In this document: positions 1-8,225 of the stretch, piece after piece
Layout: the number at the start of each line of letters is the position of its first letter
Position numbering within the stretch: position 1 is the first letter of the stretch
DNA from: Clostridia bacterium
GTDB taxonomy: Bacteria > Bacillota > Clostridia > Lachnospirales > Anaerotignaceae
Length of the DNA: 64,000 nt
Assembly (NCBI GenBank): GCA_022651385.1
Contig: JALCQR010000006.1
Coordinates: 1 to 64,000 of the forward strand
Direction of reading: 5' to 3'
The notes under the pieces: generated by a model
Database searches by the model: none
The model's input: the letters and a program-made list of their open reading frames with translations, nothing else
What the model was told of the DNA's origin: nothing
Position numbers and translations under genes: made by a program

Positions 1-1
1 G

Positions 2-55
2 CCTCCATTGTTATTTTGTGTGTCTTGGCGGACTCACTCATTATAACAATGGAGG
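2..55. repeat. Long imperfect palindrome (hairpin)
   Basis: A perfect 13-bp inverted repeat (CCTCCATTGTTAT at 2-14, its complement at 43-55) encloses a second short stem (GTGTGTC at 18-24 with GACTCAC at 31-37, one mismatch). There is no T-tract after either arm, so it does not look like a simple terminator. It may be the end of a mobile element or a small structured RNA that begins left of the window. Confidence 0.5.
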
Positions 56-84
56 TTATTTTCTTGAAGCTAAAGCATCCTTGT

Positions 85-105
85 ACCTCCCGCATAGCGG
101 GAGGT
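85..105. other. GC-rich 9-bp hairpin with ATA loop
   Basis: ACCTCCCGC and GCGGGAGGT pair perfectly around a three-base loop in otherwise AT-rich DNA. It is followed by TTTAATC rather than a run of T. Hairpins like this occur at IS200/IS605-type ends and as terminators of genes reading rightward; the gene that would use it lies outside the window. Confidence 0.5.
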
Positions 106-127
106 TTAATCATACTAAAGCGTACAA

Positions 128-163
128 CAAAAAACTGTAATGTTTTTATCATTACAGTTTTCA
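128..163 (-). terminator. Terminator of spoIVA
   Basis: On the minus strand an ACTGTAATG/CATTACAGT stem is followed by TTTTTTG, about 30 bases after the spoIVA stop codon. Confidence 0.8.
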
Positions 164-195
164 ATATTAACATAATATAATTATGGTTTACCATT

Positions 196-1677
196 TTACA
201 GCAATATACAAATTAATCCGCCGTTGCCCTCATTAATAATTTTTTCAAGAGTTGCCCTGAGTTTTTCCTGAGCATCCTGAGGCATTGCGTAAAGCCTGCT
301 GTTTATTCCTTCTGTACACAATGAATCAAGTGTTCTGCCGAATAAATTAAGCTGCCATACTTTTTCCGGTGACGACTCGTAATCATTTTTGAGGTTTGAC
401 ATAAATTCTTTTGTCTGCTCCTCACTGCCTATAATCGGGCTCACTTCGGAATCAACGTCGGTCTTAATTATGTGGAAAGACTTGCCTTTTGCTTTAAGTT
501 TAACACCGTACCGCTGTCCCTGTTTATACATCTGCGGAGTTTGAAGCTCAATATCCTCTTTATCAGGAAATACTATTCCATATCCCTTGCTTTCTGCGTC
601 AGACATAGCTTTCTCAATTCTGCTGTATGTATTTCTCTTGGCCGACAGTTCCTTAAGAAGCGACATAAGCTCGTAATCGTCTTTAATCTCACTTCCAGAT
701 GTTTCACTCACTACTTTATAAAATAGCCCGTCATCAAGGGCGGTGTCTATCCAAGCACTGCCTGTACCCATATCAATTTTTTCGGTATAGGCTTTCTTAA
801 TATTTGGATTTGAAACAAGAGTGTCGCAGCATGCCTTTATATCGCTTACTTTATTTGCTTTATTTACTATATCTTTAAGCGCTGATACAAGACTTGCTTT
901 TATATCATTGTCATAATCAAGAGTGTCAATCCATTTTGGAAAATCAATATTAATTTCTCTGATAGGAAATTCTTCAAGAATAATTTCCATTATTTTTGAA
1001 ATATCTTCCGTTTTAAGCTGAGCACAGTTTACAGCCATTACCGGCACATCATAAGTATTTTTAATTTCGTCTTTAAGCTCTTCAGTTTCAGCATCATAAG
1101 GGTGAACAGAATTTAAAAGCACAATAAAAGGCTTTCCTATATCCTTTAGTTCCGTAATCACTCTTTTTTCAGCCGGAACATAGCTTTCTCTCGGAATTTC
1201 CGTAATGCTTCCGTCGGTTGTAACCACAATTCCTATTGTTGAATGTTCTTTTATTACTTTTTCGGTCCCCATCTCGGCAGCTTCCTCAAAAGGCATTGGT
1301 GAACTGCTCCAAGGAGTATTTACCATCCTCGGCTCATCACCGTTCATATGTCCTTCTGCCCCGTTTACAACATAGCCGACGCAATCAATTAATCTTACAT
1401 TAAGGTCGGCATTGTTGTCGCCCACTGTAATTTTAACCGGCTCATTCGGTATAAATTTTGGTTCAGTTGTCATTATGGTTTTTCCCGACGCACTTTGCGG
1501 AAGTTCGTCTTTTGCACGTATCCTTGAATTTTCGTCTTTAATATTTGGCAAAACAAGAGTATCCATAAAACGTTTTATAAAAGTTGATTTGCCAGTACGT
1601 ACAGCGCCAATAACGCCTATGTAAATATTTCCGTCCGTTCTCTTTGCCATATCTTCATATATGTCATACCCGGTCAT
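196..1677 (-). CDS. spoIVA: Stage IV sporulation protein A (spore coat basement ATPase)
   Basis: SpoIVA is the ATPase that polymerises on the outer forespore surface and forms the platform on which coat proteins assemble; cortex formation also depends on it. The 493-residue length matches the family (about 492). A Walker A motif GAVRTGKST lies at residues 24-32, close to the GPVRTGKST form of Bacillus, and the C-terminus ends in the hydrophobic GGLICILL typical of the family. The ATG is preceded by AGGGAGGAAG. The gene stands alone between its own terminator and a promoter resembling the sigma-E class, which fits mother-cell expression. Family membership is clear from the whole sequence; coat function is inferred from the family. 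It is the strongest sign in the window that the organism makes endospores. Confidence 0.96.
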   Translation of the reverse strand: MTGYDIYEDMAKRTDGNIYIGVIGAVRTGKSTFIKRFMDTLVLPNIKDENSRIRAKDELPQSASGKTIMTTEPKFIPNEPVKITVGDNNADLNVRLIDCVGYVVNGAEGHMNGDEPRMVNTPWSSSPMPFEEAAEMGTEKVIKEHSTIGIVVTTDGSITEIPRESYVPAEKRVITELKDIGKPFIVLLNSVHPYDAETEELKDEIKNTYDVPVMAVNCAQLKTEDISKIMEIILEEFPIREINIDFPKWIDTLDYDNDIKASLVSALKDIVNKANKVSDIKACCDTLVSNPNIKKAYTEKIDMGTGSAWIDTALDDGLFYKVVSETSGSEIKDDYELMSLLKELSAKRNTYSRIEKAMSDAESKGYGIVFPDKEDIELQTPQMYKQGQRYGVKLKAKGKSFHIIKTDVDSEVSPIIGSEEQTKEFMSNLKNDYESSPEKVWQLNLFGRTLDSLCTEGINSRLYAMPQDAQEKLRATLEKIINEGNGGLICILL

Positions 1678-1714
1678 GCTTCTTCCTCCCTTAATTCAAT
1701 GTCTCTTATAGAAA

Positions 1715-1743
1715 AATATATGCTTGAAATCGAAACGATATAC
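1715..1743 (-). promoter_or_regulatory. Putative sigma-E-type promoter of spoIVA
   Basis: On the minus strand GTATATC (1743-1737) and CATATATT (1722-1715) are 14 nt apart. The -10 differs by one base from the sigma-E consensus CATACA-T and the spacing fits. No sigma-A promoter of similar quality is seen upstream of the gene. Confidence 0.55.
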
Positions 1744-1825
1744 ACTGTCTTATATATGTGTAAAGGAAGGAAAAAATAACTTTTGCAGTAGAATTCTAAT
1801 TACTTGAACTATTTTAATCATTAAA

Positions 1826-1863
1826 AAAAACGACTGAAATAAACTGTTCCAGCCGCTGTTTGT
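1826..1863 (-). terminator. Terminator of the methyltransferase-opp operon
   Basis: Directly after the oppF stop, the minus strand reads CGGCTG...CAGTCG (6 bp, one G-T pair) followed by eight T. Confidence 0.7.
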
Positions 1864-2739
1864 TTACATATATACAAAATGTTGGGGGCATACTTCTTTT
1901 AATATGCCGTTATCATTTAATTCTTTCTCATTATAATCAATAAATTTGCTGTTTCTGATTTTTGGGTCCGGAACAGGTATTGCCGACAAAAGAGACTTTG
2001 TATACGGGTGCAAAGGATTTTCAAACAAAACCTCAGTTGGCGCTGTTTCAACAATTCTGCCTTTAACCATAACAGCAACTCTGTTGCATAAAAACCTGAC
2101 AATAGAAAGATCATGAGCTATAAATATAAAAGAAAATCCGTATTCTCTTTGCAGTTTCTGAAAAAGATTTATTATCTGTGCCTGTATTGAAATATCAAGA
2201 GAAGCTATAGGCTCATCGGCAATTATTAGCTCGGGGCTTAAAGCAATGCTTCTTGCTATGGCAACCCTCTGTCTCTGACCTCCGGAAATTTCTCCGGGAT
2301 ATTTTTGTCTGAAGCTTACATCAAGTCCTACCTGACGCAAAAGCTCATCAATTTGCTTTTCACTCTTAGTTTTGTCATACATATTATTTGCCTTTAAAGG
2401 TTCTCTTATTATTTTTTCAATCGTCATCCTTGGGTTTAAAGCAGATGAGGAATCCTGAAAAATAATCTGCATATTTTTATGTATGTCATCTTTGTTTTTC
2501 CTGTATATTTTTCTGTCTGAAATCATATTTCCCTTAAAATATATTTCTCCAGAAGTTAAGCTGTATAAGCCCATTATGCTTTTTGCTACAGTCGACTTGC
2601 CGCATCCGCTTTCACCTACAAGACCGAAAATCTCACCTTTTTTCACATCAAAACTTATGCCGTTTACTGCATTTATTGTTAAACCGCTGTTTATTTTAAA
2701 GTGCTGAACAAGATTATGTACGCTTAAAATATCATTCAT
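1864..2739 (-). CDS. oppF: Oligopeptide/nickel-type ABC importer ATP-binding protein (OppF-like)
   Basis: This is the second nucleotide-binding subunit of a dipeptide/oligopeptide/nickel-class importer; it pairs with the OppD-like protein upstream and hydrolyses ATP at the cytoplasmic face. Walker A GESGCGKST lies at residues 42-50, the signature ISGGQ near 151-155 and Walker B LIIADEP near 171-177. A C-terminal HPYTKSLLSA segment is the oligo_HPY motif of OppD/OppF proteins. I start it at the ATG at 2739 because a GGAGGTG site sits 6 nt upstream; a longer in-frame extension would run back through that site. It overlaps oppD by 8 nt, so translation is probably coupled. The substrate cannot be read from this subunit. 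Confidence 0.9.
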   Translation of the reverse strand: MNDILSVHNLVQHFKINSGLTINAVNGISFDVKKGEIFGLVGESGCGKSTVAKSIMGLYSLTSGEIYFKGNMISDRKIYRKNKDDIHKNMQIIFQDSSSALNPRMTIEKIIREPLKANNMYDKTKSEKQIDELLRQVGLDVSFRQKYPGEISGGQRQRVAIARSIALSPELIIADEPIASLDISIQAQIINLFQKLQREYGFSFIFIAHDLSIVRFLCNRVAVMVKGRIVETAPTEVLFENPLHPYTKSLLSAIPVPDPKIRNSKFIDYNEKELNDNGILKEVCPQHFVYM

Positions 2740-3748
2740 GGCATTCACCTCCGAAAAATTTGGGCGGTTTAATTTTCGGAGCCCTCTTGTCAAGCAGCCA
2801 TGTAGCTGCCTTGTGTGTATCAGTTATATCAAATATAGGCGGTTCTTTCTCATAATCAATATCAAGTGCATATTTATTTCGCGTTGCAAACACGTCGCCT
2901 TTAGGCAAGTTCATCATTACAGGAGGCATTCCGGGAATACATTTTAAAGGTTCTCCCTTTTTTGCAAAGTACGGAAGTGATGAAAGGAGTCCCCAAGTAT
3001 ATGGGTGTCTCGGGTCATAAAATATTTCTTCTGTTTTTCCTACTTCCACAATTTTGCCGGCATACATTACCGCAATTCTGTCGGCAATTCTTGCTACAAC
3101 TCCAAAATCATGGGTTATAAAAACTATGGAAATTCTTGTTTCATCTCTAATTTTTAAAAGAATGTCGAGTATTTTTGCCTGAACCGTTACATCAAGAGCA
3201 GTAGTTGGCTCATCCGCAAATAAAATTTCCGGTTTTGAAGCAAGTGCAATAGCAAGCACACATCTTTGTCTCATTCCGCCTGAAAAAAAATGCGGCTGCA
3301 TTGCAAATCTTTTCTCCGGTGAGTCAATGCCTACCATATCAAGCATTTCTATTGCCTGCTTTTTGGCTTCATTATATTTTATATTGCTGTGTTTAAGAAT
3401 AGATTCCGTAATCTGTTTGCCTATAGGTATTGTTGGATTAAGCGTTGTCATTGGGTCCTGAAACACCATTGACATCACACTTCCCCTAAGCCCCCGCATT
3501 TTTGATTCGCTGTAAGGCACGATGTCTTTTCCGTTAAGCAAAATTTCTCCGTTTTTAATCTTTGCGTTTTTGGGAAGCAGTCTCAAAACTGTTTTGCTGA
3601 GCACCGTTTTTCCGCAGCCCGACTCACCAACGATACCTAATATTTCGCCTTTTCCAAGCTGCAAATTAATATTTCTCAGCGCTTCTATCTCACCCGAAGG
3701 CGTATAAAAACTTAAAGAAAGATTTTTAATTTCAAGAATGTTTTCCAT
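2732..3748 (-). CDS. oppD: Oligopeptide/nickel-type ABC importer ATP-binding protein (OppD-like)
   Basis: First ATPase subunit of the importer. Walker A GESGCGKT is at residues 41-48, the signature FSGGMRQR at 155-162 and Walker B ILFADEP at 175-181. The C-terminal HPYTWGLLSSLP segment belongs to the oligo_HPY region found only in peptide/nickel-class ATPases. At 338 residues it has the usual length. It follows the binding protein gene by 25 nt and overlaps oppF by 8 nt. A C-terminal cysteine (the residue order ends GGECHE) is noted without further meaning. Confidence 0.92.
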   Translation of the reverse strand: MENILEIKNLSLSFYTPSGEIEALRNINLQLGKGEILGIVGESGCGKTVLSKTVLRLLPKNAKIKNGEILLNGKDIVPYSESKMRGLRGSVMSMVFQDPMTTLNPTIPIGKQITESILKHSNIKYNEAKKQAIEMLDMVGIDSPEKRFAMQPHFFSGGMRQRCVLAIALASKPEILFADEPTTALDVTVQAKILDILLKIRDETRISIVFITHDFGVVARIADRIAVMYAGKIVEVGKTEEIFYDPRHPYTWGLLSSLPYFAKKGEPLKCIPGMPPVMMNLPKGDVFATRNKYALDIDYEKEPPIFDITDTHKAATWLLDKRAPKIKPPKFFGGECHE

Positions 3749-3773
3749 AACTGCTTCCCCCGAAACGATAATT

Positions 3774-5396
3774 TTATCTGTTTAATGTCCAGTCTTCAAT
3801 ATTCCACATAACACCTCTGGCATGATGTCCGAGAACTCTTGTTGTGTCAAGTCCGCTCAGGCCTTTAATACTTACATAGTTGCCGTCAAGAAATGCTATA
3901 AGCACAATACCTGGATTTTCTGCATATACTTTTTCAAACTGATGATAAAGTTCTTTTCTCTCATCGGGATTTTCAGTATGGCGTGCCTTTTCCAAAAGTT
4001 CGTCAACCTTACTGTTTGAATAATGCATAAGATTTTCACTGGCATCGGTTACAAAGTTAGAATAACACATATCTGGATCAAACTGTGCCGCATAGCCGGA
4101 AAGGAAACCGTTATAGCCTGCATCCCAGTCAAATTTGCTTACAAGCACAACTTCCATATCAACTCCGGCTTTTTTAAGCTGGCTTGCACATACATTTGCT
4201 ATATCAACACGTTCTTCCTCGTAATCACGTACCTGAATAGTGAAATGGAACTTTTGTCCGTTTCTTTCATATATGCCGTCGGAACCTTTTTTCCACCCGA
4301 GCTTATCCATTTCTTCGGCAAACTTATTCAAATCATAACTATAAATATCCGCATCTTTATTTCCGCCGTAGGCATTAAGCTGTATAGGGCTGTATGCAGC
4401 AACCCCTCTGCCGGCAAGTACACTTTTTACAACAGAGTCTTTATCAATAGCATAATTTAAAACACCGATTGAATCCGCATTTTGTTTCCAAAAATCCGTG
4501 CTGCAATCCATTGAAATTCCTCTGTAATCAGCCGTCTTAAAATCTATATTTTTGAAATTGTCATTGTTTCTGAATGAATCTGCATATTTTGCGTTAAGCC
4601 ATGCGAGATCGGCTTCACCCGACTGAAGCATTGTGGCTTTAGTGCTTTCAACCGCAACAGTTTTATATATTATTCTTTCAATGTTAGGTACTTTTCCGTA
4701 ATAATCCTTGTTTGCTTCAAGAATTATCATTCCTCCTGCAGTATCCCACTTTACAAATTTATATCTTCCTGTTCCCACAGGAGCCTGATTAAACGGCATA
4801 GTATTTATGTCTTGGCCTTCTGTAAGATGTTTTGGAAGTATTCCTATTGTAAAATACCCAAGCATTGCGGCATTATATTGTTTAAGTTTAATAACTACTG
4901 TTTTCTCATCAGGAGCCGTAACGCTTTCAATATCCTTATAATTGCTTGTTATGCTTGCTGAAAGTGTTTTATCTTTAAAAAGTACGTCATATGTATAAAC
5001 TACGTCATCAGCTGTAAAAGGTGTACCGTCATGCCATTTTACACCATCTCTCAGTTTAAATGTGTAAGTAAGCGTCGGGTCGTCATATGTGTAGCTTTCA
5101 GCTAAATCACATATTGGAGTACCGTCTCCGTCATATTTCATAAGCCCCGAAAAAATAATGTCGGTTATTTCATCATGAGTGTTTAATATAGGATTAATTG
5201 TACTTTCGGATTCACCGGCATAAACAAGTGTATTTGATAAATCGGACAAATCTAATGTTTTATCGGTTGTTCCGGATGACACAGATGATGATGGTGCCGA
5301 TGTTGTTGCAGATGATGATGTGCTTTGGCCGCAGCCTGTAAACCCAATGCAGACTGCAAGCAATGCAGCTATCGACATTATTTTTTTCATTTTCAT
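3774..5396 (-). CDS. Extracellular solute-binding lipoprotein of an Opp/Nik-type importer
   Basis: A cluster C (SBP_bac_5) binding protein anchored by lipid outside the membrane; it captures the ligand and delivers it to the OppB/OppC channel. A type II signal peptide ends in the lipobox FTGC near residue 22, followed by a Ser/Thr-rich linker of about 25 residues. The conserved RDGVKWHDGTPFTADDVVYTY block typical of OppA/DppA/NikA proteins lies near 118-138. The C-terminus contains a His-His pair (524-525) just before a VMWNIEDW segment. Two adjacent histidines near the end would suit a metal-chelate ligand, but that is an inference; peptides remain possible. It lies between oppC and oppD, 17 and 25 nt away. 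Confidence 0.9.
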   Translation of the reverse strand: MKMKKIMSIAALLAVCIGFTGCGQSTSSSATTSAPSSSVSSGTTDKTLDLSDLSNTLVYAGESESTINPILNTHDEITDIIFSGLMKYDGDGTPICDLAESYTYDDPTLTYTFKLRDGVKWHDGTPFTADDVVYTYDVLFKDKTLSASITSNYKDIESVTAPDEKTVVIKLKQYNAAMLGYFTIGILPKHLTEGQDINTMPFNQAPVGTGRYKFVKWDTAGGMIILEANKDYYGKVPNIERIIYKTVAVESTKATMLQSGEADLAWLNAKYADSFRNNDNFKNIDFKTADYRGISMDCSTDFWKQNADSIGVLNYAIDKDSVVKSVLAGRGVAAYSPIQLNAYGGNKDADIYSYDLNKFAEEMDKLGWKKGSDGIYERNGQKFHFTIQVRDYEEERVDIANVCASQLKKAGVDMEVVLVSKFDWDAGYNGFLSGYAAQFDPDMCYSNFVTDASENLMHYSNSKVDELLEKARHTENPDERKELYHQFEKVYAENPGIVLIAFLDGNYVSIKGLSGLDTTRVLGHHARGVMWNIEDWTLNR

Positions 5397-5413
5397 AAAT
5401 ATCCCCTCCTAAA

Positions 5414-6313
5414 TCATAAATTGCTGTGTTTTCTGTTAGTTTCTTTTCTGAAAAAGCTGCCGATGTTTGTAATACAGTTAAGAGTAACCATTAAAAACAG
5501 CCCCGGAATAATTATTACCCACCATGTATTGAGTAAAAGTGCTTTGTTGGCAAGAGAAAGCATACTTCCCCATGAAATAACGTCAACAGGCAGGCCAAGA
5601 CCGAGAAAGCTCAATGTAGACTCCATTGCAATGCTCGAGCTTATGCTTGAAACAATTACAAACATTATTGATGAAACAAAATTCGGTATCAAATGAAAAA
5701 TCATTATGCTGAAAAACCCTACTCCCATTGTTTTGGCAGACAAAACATAATCGCTGTTTCTTATCTGTCTTACCTCACTTCTTACAATTCTCGCAAGAGC
5801 AAACCAGCCTGATATACCTATAACAAAAGATATTTTAAAAATATTCTCCTCACCCATAACGGACATTATAAGAATAACAAGCAAAATACTCGGTATGCTG
5901 TTTCCTATCTCGGCGGTTCTCATCATTATTGCGTCCACTTTTTCGCCGGATACGCCGCTTATACAGCCGTATGTAATTCCGATTACTGATATAATAACCA
6001 TGCTCATTAAACCAATGGCAATTGACACTCTGCCGCCGTACCATATCATTGAAAAAATATCTCTGCCAAGAGAATCCGTGCCGAAATAAAACTCGGAATT
6101 CGGCGCCGTATTCAAATTTTGCAGGTAAAATTCCGTTGGGTTATGATTTCCTACTTTTTCGGCAAATACACATCCAAATATTATTACAGCAAGTATTATT
6201 GCAGAAATAATAGGCTTGCCTTTAAGTTTTTTACAAAACGGAATTTTCTTTACACAAGGCACATATGTTTTGTATTCCGTTCCTACAAGTTTGAAAGAGT
6301 TTATCTCTGCCAT
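5414..6313 (-). CDS. oppC: ABC importer permease (OppC-like)
   Basis: Second transmembrane subunit of the importer: 299 residues, with a cytoplasmic N-terminus of about 30 residues before the first membrane segment (near 36-52) and five more hydrophobic segments. The binding_protein_dep_transp EAA region is visible around residues 190-215 (VRSEVRQIRNSDYVLSAKTM), where it contacts the ATPases. The FGTDSLGRDIFS stretch near 80 is the conserved GTD.LGRD motif of OppC/DppC/NikC. It overlaps oppB by 13 nt. Confidence 0.92.
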   Translation of the reverse strand: MAEINSFKLVGTEYKTYVPCVKKIPFCKKLKGKPIISAIILAVIIFGCVFAEKVGNHNPTEFYLQNLNTAPNSEFYFGTDSLGRDIFSMIWYGGRVSIAIGLMSMVIISVIGITYGCISGVSGEKVDAIMMRTAEIGNSIPSILLVILIMSVMGEENIFKISFVIGISGWFALARIVRSEVRQIRNSDYVLSAKTMGVGFFSIMIFHLIPNFVSSIMFVIVSSISSSIAMESTLSFLGLGLPVDVISWGSMLSLANKALLLNTWWVIIIPGLFLMVTLNCITNIGSFFRKETNRKHSNL

Positions 6314-7296
6314 GCCGATACCTCCGAATCTTTCATTCTCGGGTCTATAATTTCGTTTATGGTTTTGGCAATTATACTGCTAAATATAACAAGAAAACCG
6401 GTTATAAGCACCAAAATCATAAGCAGATTATAATCGTGATATTTTGCGCTCTCTACAGACAATGAGCCAAGGCCGGGATAATTAAAAACAGACTCTGCAA
6501 TATACGTTCCGCTTAAGACATGCGGTATTGAAATTGCCATAATGCTTATTATTGTAGGGGCTACATTTCTCAAACAGTGGTGAAAAATGATTTCTCTTTT
6601 GTTTAAGCCCTTAGATTTTGCAAGCAAGACATAGTCTTTCCTTATTTCGTCCAAAAGCTTATTTCTTATCATGTATGCATAATACCACAAATGGCTGAGT
6701 ATCATTACAATCAAAGGCAATATCATATGTCTTATTCTGTTTAAAACATCTCCTGATTTTCCGATATCATATGCCCCGCTGCTCGGAAGTACTTTCAAAT
6801 TTATGCTGAAAATCAAAACAAGCACAACTCCAAGCCAAAAAGCCGGTATGTAATATGCTGCCGTTCCTATTTTGCATACAGCCCTGTCAAACAGGCTATC
6901 CTCATTTGCTGCACAAGCAATTGCAAGCCCTGTTGCAAGAGCAAAAACCAATACATATGCAGTGCTGCCTAAAATAAGTGTGTTTCCTATAAGCGGCGAA
7001 ACGACCTTCATAGCAGGCATTTTATATTTTAATGAAAGCCCGAAGTCTCCGCCGAGAGCATTTCCAAACCATTTTATATATTGAATATAAATAGGAGCGT
7101 CAAGACCAAGACGTACTCTTGCAGCATGAAGCTCTGCGGAAGTCATTGATTCCGTGGCATCTCCGTAAAACGACTGAAGCGGGTCACCAGGAGCAAGCCT
7201 TGCAAAATAAAATACAACAACCGACAGTACAAACATGGCCAGCACAAAGCCAAGAAGTCTTATTATAATGTCTTTTATAAGAGTACGATTTTTCAA
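6301..7296 (-). CDS. oppB: ABC importer permease (OppB-like), TTG start
   Basis: First transmembrane subunit of the importer. It has the OppB/DppB/NikB layout: an N-terminal membrane helix, a periplasmic loop with ARLGLDAPIYIQYIKW near residues 70-85, then five helices and the EAA region LDEIRKDYVLLAKSKGL. I place the start at the TTG at 7296, where AGAGGTG precedes it by 6 nt. An ATG 42 nt further upstream would overlap the methyltransferase gene by 28 nt and has no good ribosome site. The resulting 331 residues suit the family. The gene follows the methyltransferase stop by 14 nt, so the two are one transcript. Confidence 0.88.
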   Translation of the reverse strand: MKNRTLIKDIIIRLLGFVLAMFVLSVVVFYFARLAPGDPLQSFYGDATESMTSAELHAARVRLGLDAPIYIQYIKWFGNALGGDFGLSLKYKMPAMKVVSPLIGNTLILGSTAYVLVFALATGLAIACAANEDSLFDRAVCKIGTAAYYIPAFWLGVVLVLIFSINLKVLPSSGAYDIGKSGDVLNRIRHMILPLIVMILSHLWYYAYMIRNKLLDEIRKDYVLLAKSKGLNKREIIFHHCLRNVAPTIISIMAISIPHVLSGTYIAESVFNYPGLGSLSVESAKYHDYNLLMILVLITGFLVIFSSIIAKTINEIIDPRMKDSEVSAWQR

Positions 7297-7310
7297 CTTT
7301 TTCACCTCTG

Positions 7311-7952
7311 TTACTTTTCGCAATACACGCAAAACCATGGATTAAGCGGAGCACTGCTCATTTTTGCAGGCAAGTGTATTATTTTTACGTCTTTAAATCC
7401 CGATTTTTCAAATATTTTAATAAAATCCTTTTCTTCTGCAAATTTCAAAGGCAGATTTTCTTCAAAATCTTCCCCGTAACACCAATTTTTGTTGCTATCG
7501 TTGTCTTCTGCAAGACGCATGAAACTCAGCACTTTTCCGTTTGTTTTAAGCACACTATACCAATCCTTGAAAGTGTTTTCCGGCTCTGTAAGCGTCCAAA
7601 GCAGCCGGCAGTTCACTATTGCATTAAACGAAGACTCTTTAAAAGGGAGCTCTTTTCCGTCAAACAATAAAAATTTGCATCCCAATTTCATTTTTTCAGA
7701 TTTTTCTTTTGCGATTTTAAGCATTTTTTCGGAAATATCAACCCCCGTTGACTTATATCCCATCTCAGATAACATTATTGCAAGAAAACCAGTTCCCGTC
7801 CCAATATCAAGTATGCTCATTTCCTTGTTATCACCTAAAAGCATTTTAAGATTTTGCTTCCACAATTTCAAATCTTCAGTATTGTGCATATCATCAAATT
7901 CAGGTGATATTTTGTCCCAAGTATCTGCTATTAGTTTTATTTCACTGTCCAA
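7311..7952 (-). CDS. Class I SAM-dependent methyltransferase, first gene of the opp operon
   Basis: A 213-residue small-molecule-type methyltransferase. Motif I ILDIGTGTGFLAI lies at residues 47-59, followed by the acidic GVDIS after strand 2 and the methyltransf_11/25 pattern LPFKESSFNAIVN near 100. No nucleic-acid-binding domain is present, so a metabolite substrate is likely. The start is a TTG with AGGGGGCGG 7 nt upstream. It is the promoter-proximal gene of an operon whose other five genes form a complete Opp/Nik-type importer. That position suggests it makes or modifies the transported ligand, for example a metallophore or an imported small molecule; this is inference only. It is preceded by a structured leader. 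Confidence 0.85.
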   Translation of the reverse strand: MDSEIKLIADTWDKISPEFDDMHNTEDLKLWKQNLKMLLGDNKEMSILDIGTGTGFLAIMLSEMGYKSTGVDISEKMLKIAKEKSEKMKLGCKFLLFDGKELPFKESSFNAIVNCRLLWTLTEPENTFKDWYSVLKTNGKVLSFMRLAEDNDSNKNWCYGEDFEENLPLKFAEEKDFIKIFEKSGFKDVKIIHLPAKMSSAPLNPWFCVYCEK

Positions 7953-8079
7953 ATTTCCGCCCCCTAAACATAAAAAAATACCACAAAAGAAATCCGGCTA
8001 CTGCCGAACATACCTCCATGGTATATAAGTAATCCAATAAACCTATTATTACTCTATCCTGCTTCATGCAGAATTCACA
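7953..8079 (-). promoter_or_regulatory. Structured 5' leader, candidate riboswitch or attenuator
   Basis: About 127 nt separate the expected transcription start from the TTG start codon. Three local stems are visible on the minus strand: CTGC/GCAG, AGTAAT/ATTACT with an inner AATA/TATT, and the terminator-like fold described separately. I do not recognise a known aptamer class with confidence. There is no T-box GGNACC element and no TPP, cobalamin, SAM or ZTP consensus. Confidence 0.45.
7972..8024 (-). terminator. Terminator-like hairpin in the leader of the methyltransferase-opp operon (possible attenuator)
   Basis: On the minus strand ATACCA (8024-8019) pairs with TGGTAT (7983-7978), enclosing a CGGC-AGTA-GCCG hairpin, and is followed at once by a run of T ending 16 nt before the ribosome site. 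ATACC can instead pair with GGTAT at 8014-8010, so two mutually exclusive folds are visible. Confidence 0.55.
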
Positions 8080-8085
8080 GCTAAT

Positions 8086-8114
8086 ATATTACCATATGCT
8101 TTTTTAAAAGTCAA
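8086..8114 (-). promoter_or_regulatory. Sigma-A promoter of the methyltransferase-opp operon
   Basis: TTGACT (8114-8109), 17 nt, TAATAT (8091-8086) on the minus strand. The match to the sigma-A consensus is strong and no other promoter of this quality lies between it and the gene. Confidence 0.8.
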
Positions 8115-8156
8115 AGAAAAATTCAAAAATTGTCGCAAATCACGTATTTTTTTAAC

Positions 8157-8185
8157 TTGCAGATATTCACATAAATTATTATACT
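8157..8185 (+). promoter_or_regulatory. Sigma-A promoter of the DUF4317 gene
   Basis: TTGCAG (8157-8162), 17 nt, TATACT (8180-8185), about 35 nt before the GAGAGG ribosome site of the gene at 8226. It is back-to-back with the opp operon promoter. Confidence 0.7.
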
Positions 8186-8225
8186 TACAGTATGTACAAT
8201 ATTAAAATTTGAGAGGTAAAAACAA

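Noticed and set aside
5325-5696. Plus-strand open frame of 123 codons across the oppA/oppC junction
   Set aside because: It is the antisense of two well-supported genes and has no ribosome site or recognisable product.
7953-8079. Leader considered as a T-box
   Set aside because: No GGNACC T-box sequence or Stem I landmarks could be found, and the downstream genes are not amino-acid related.
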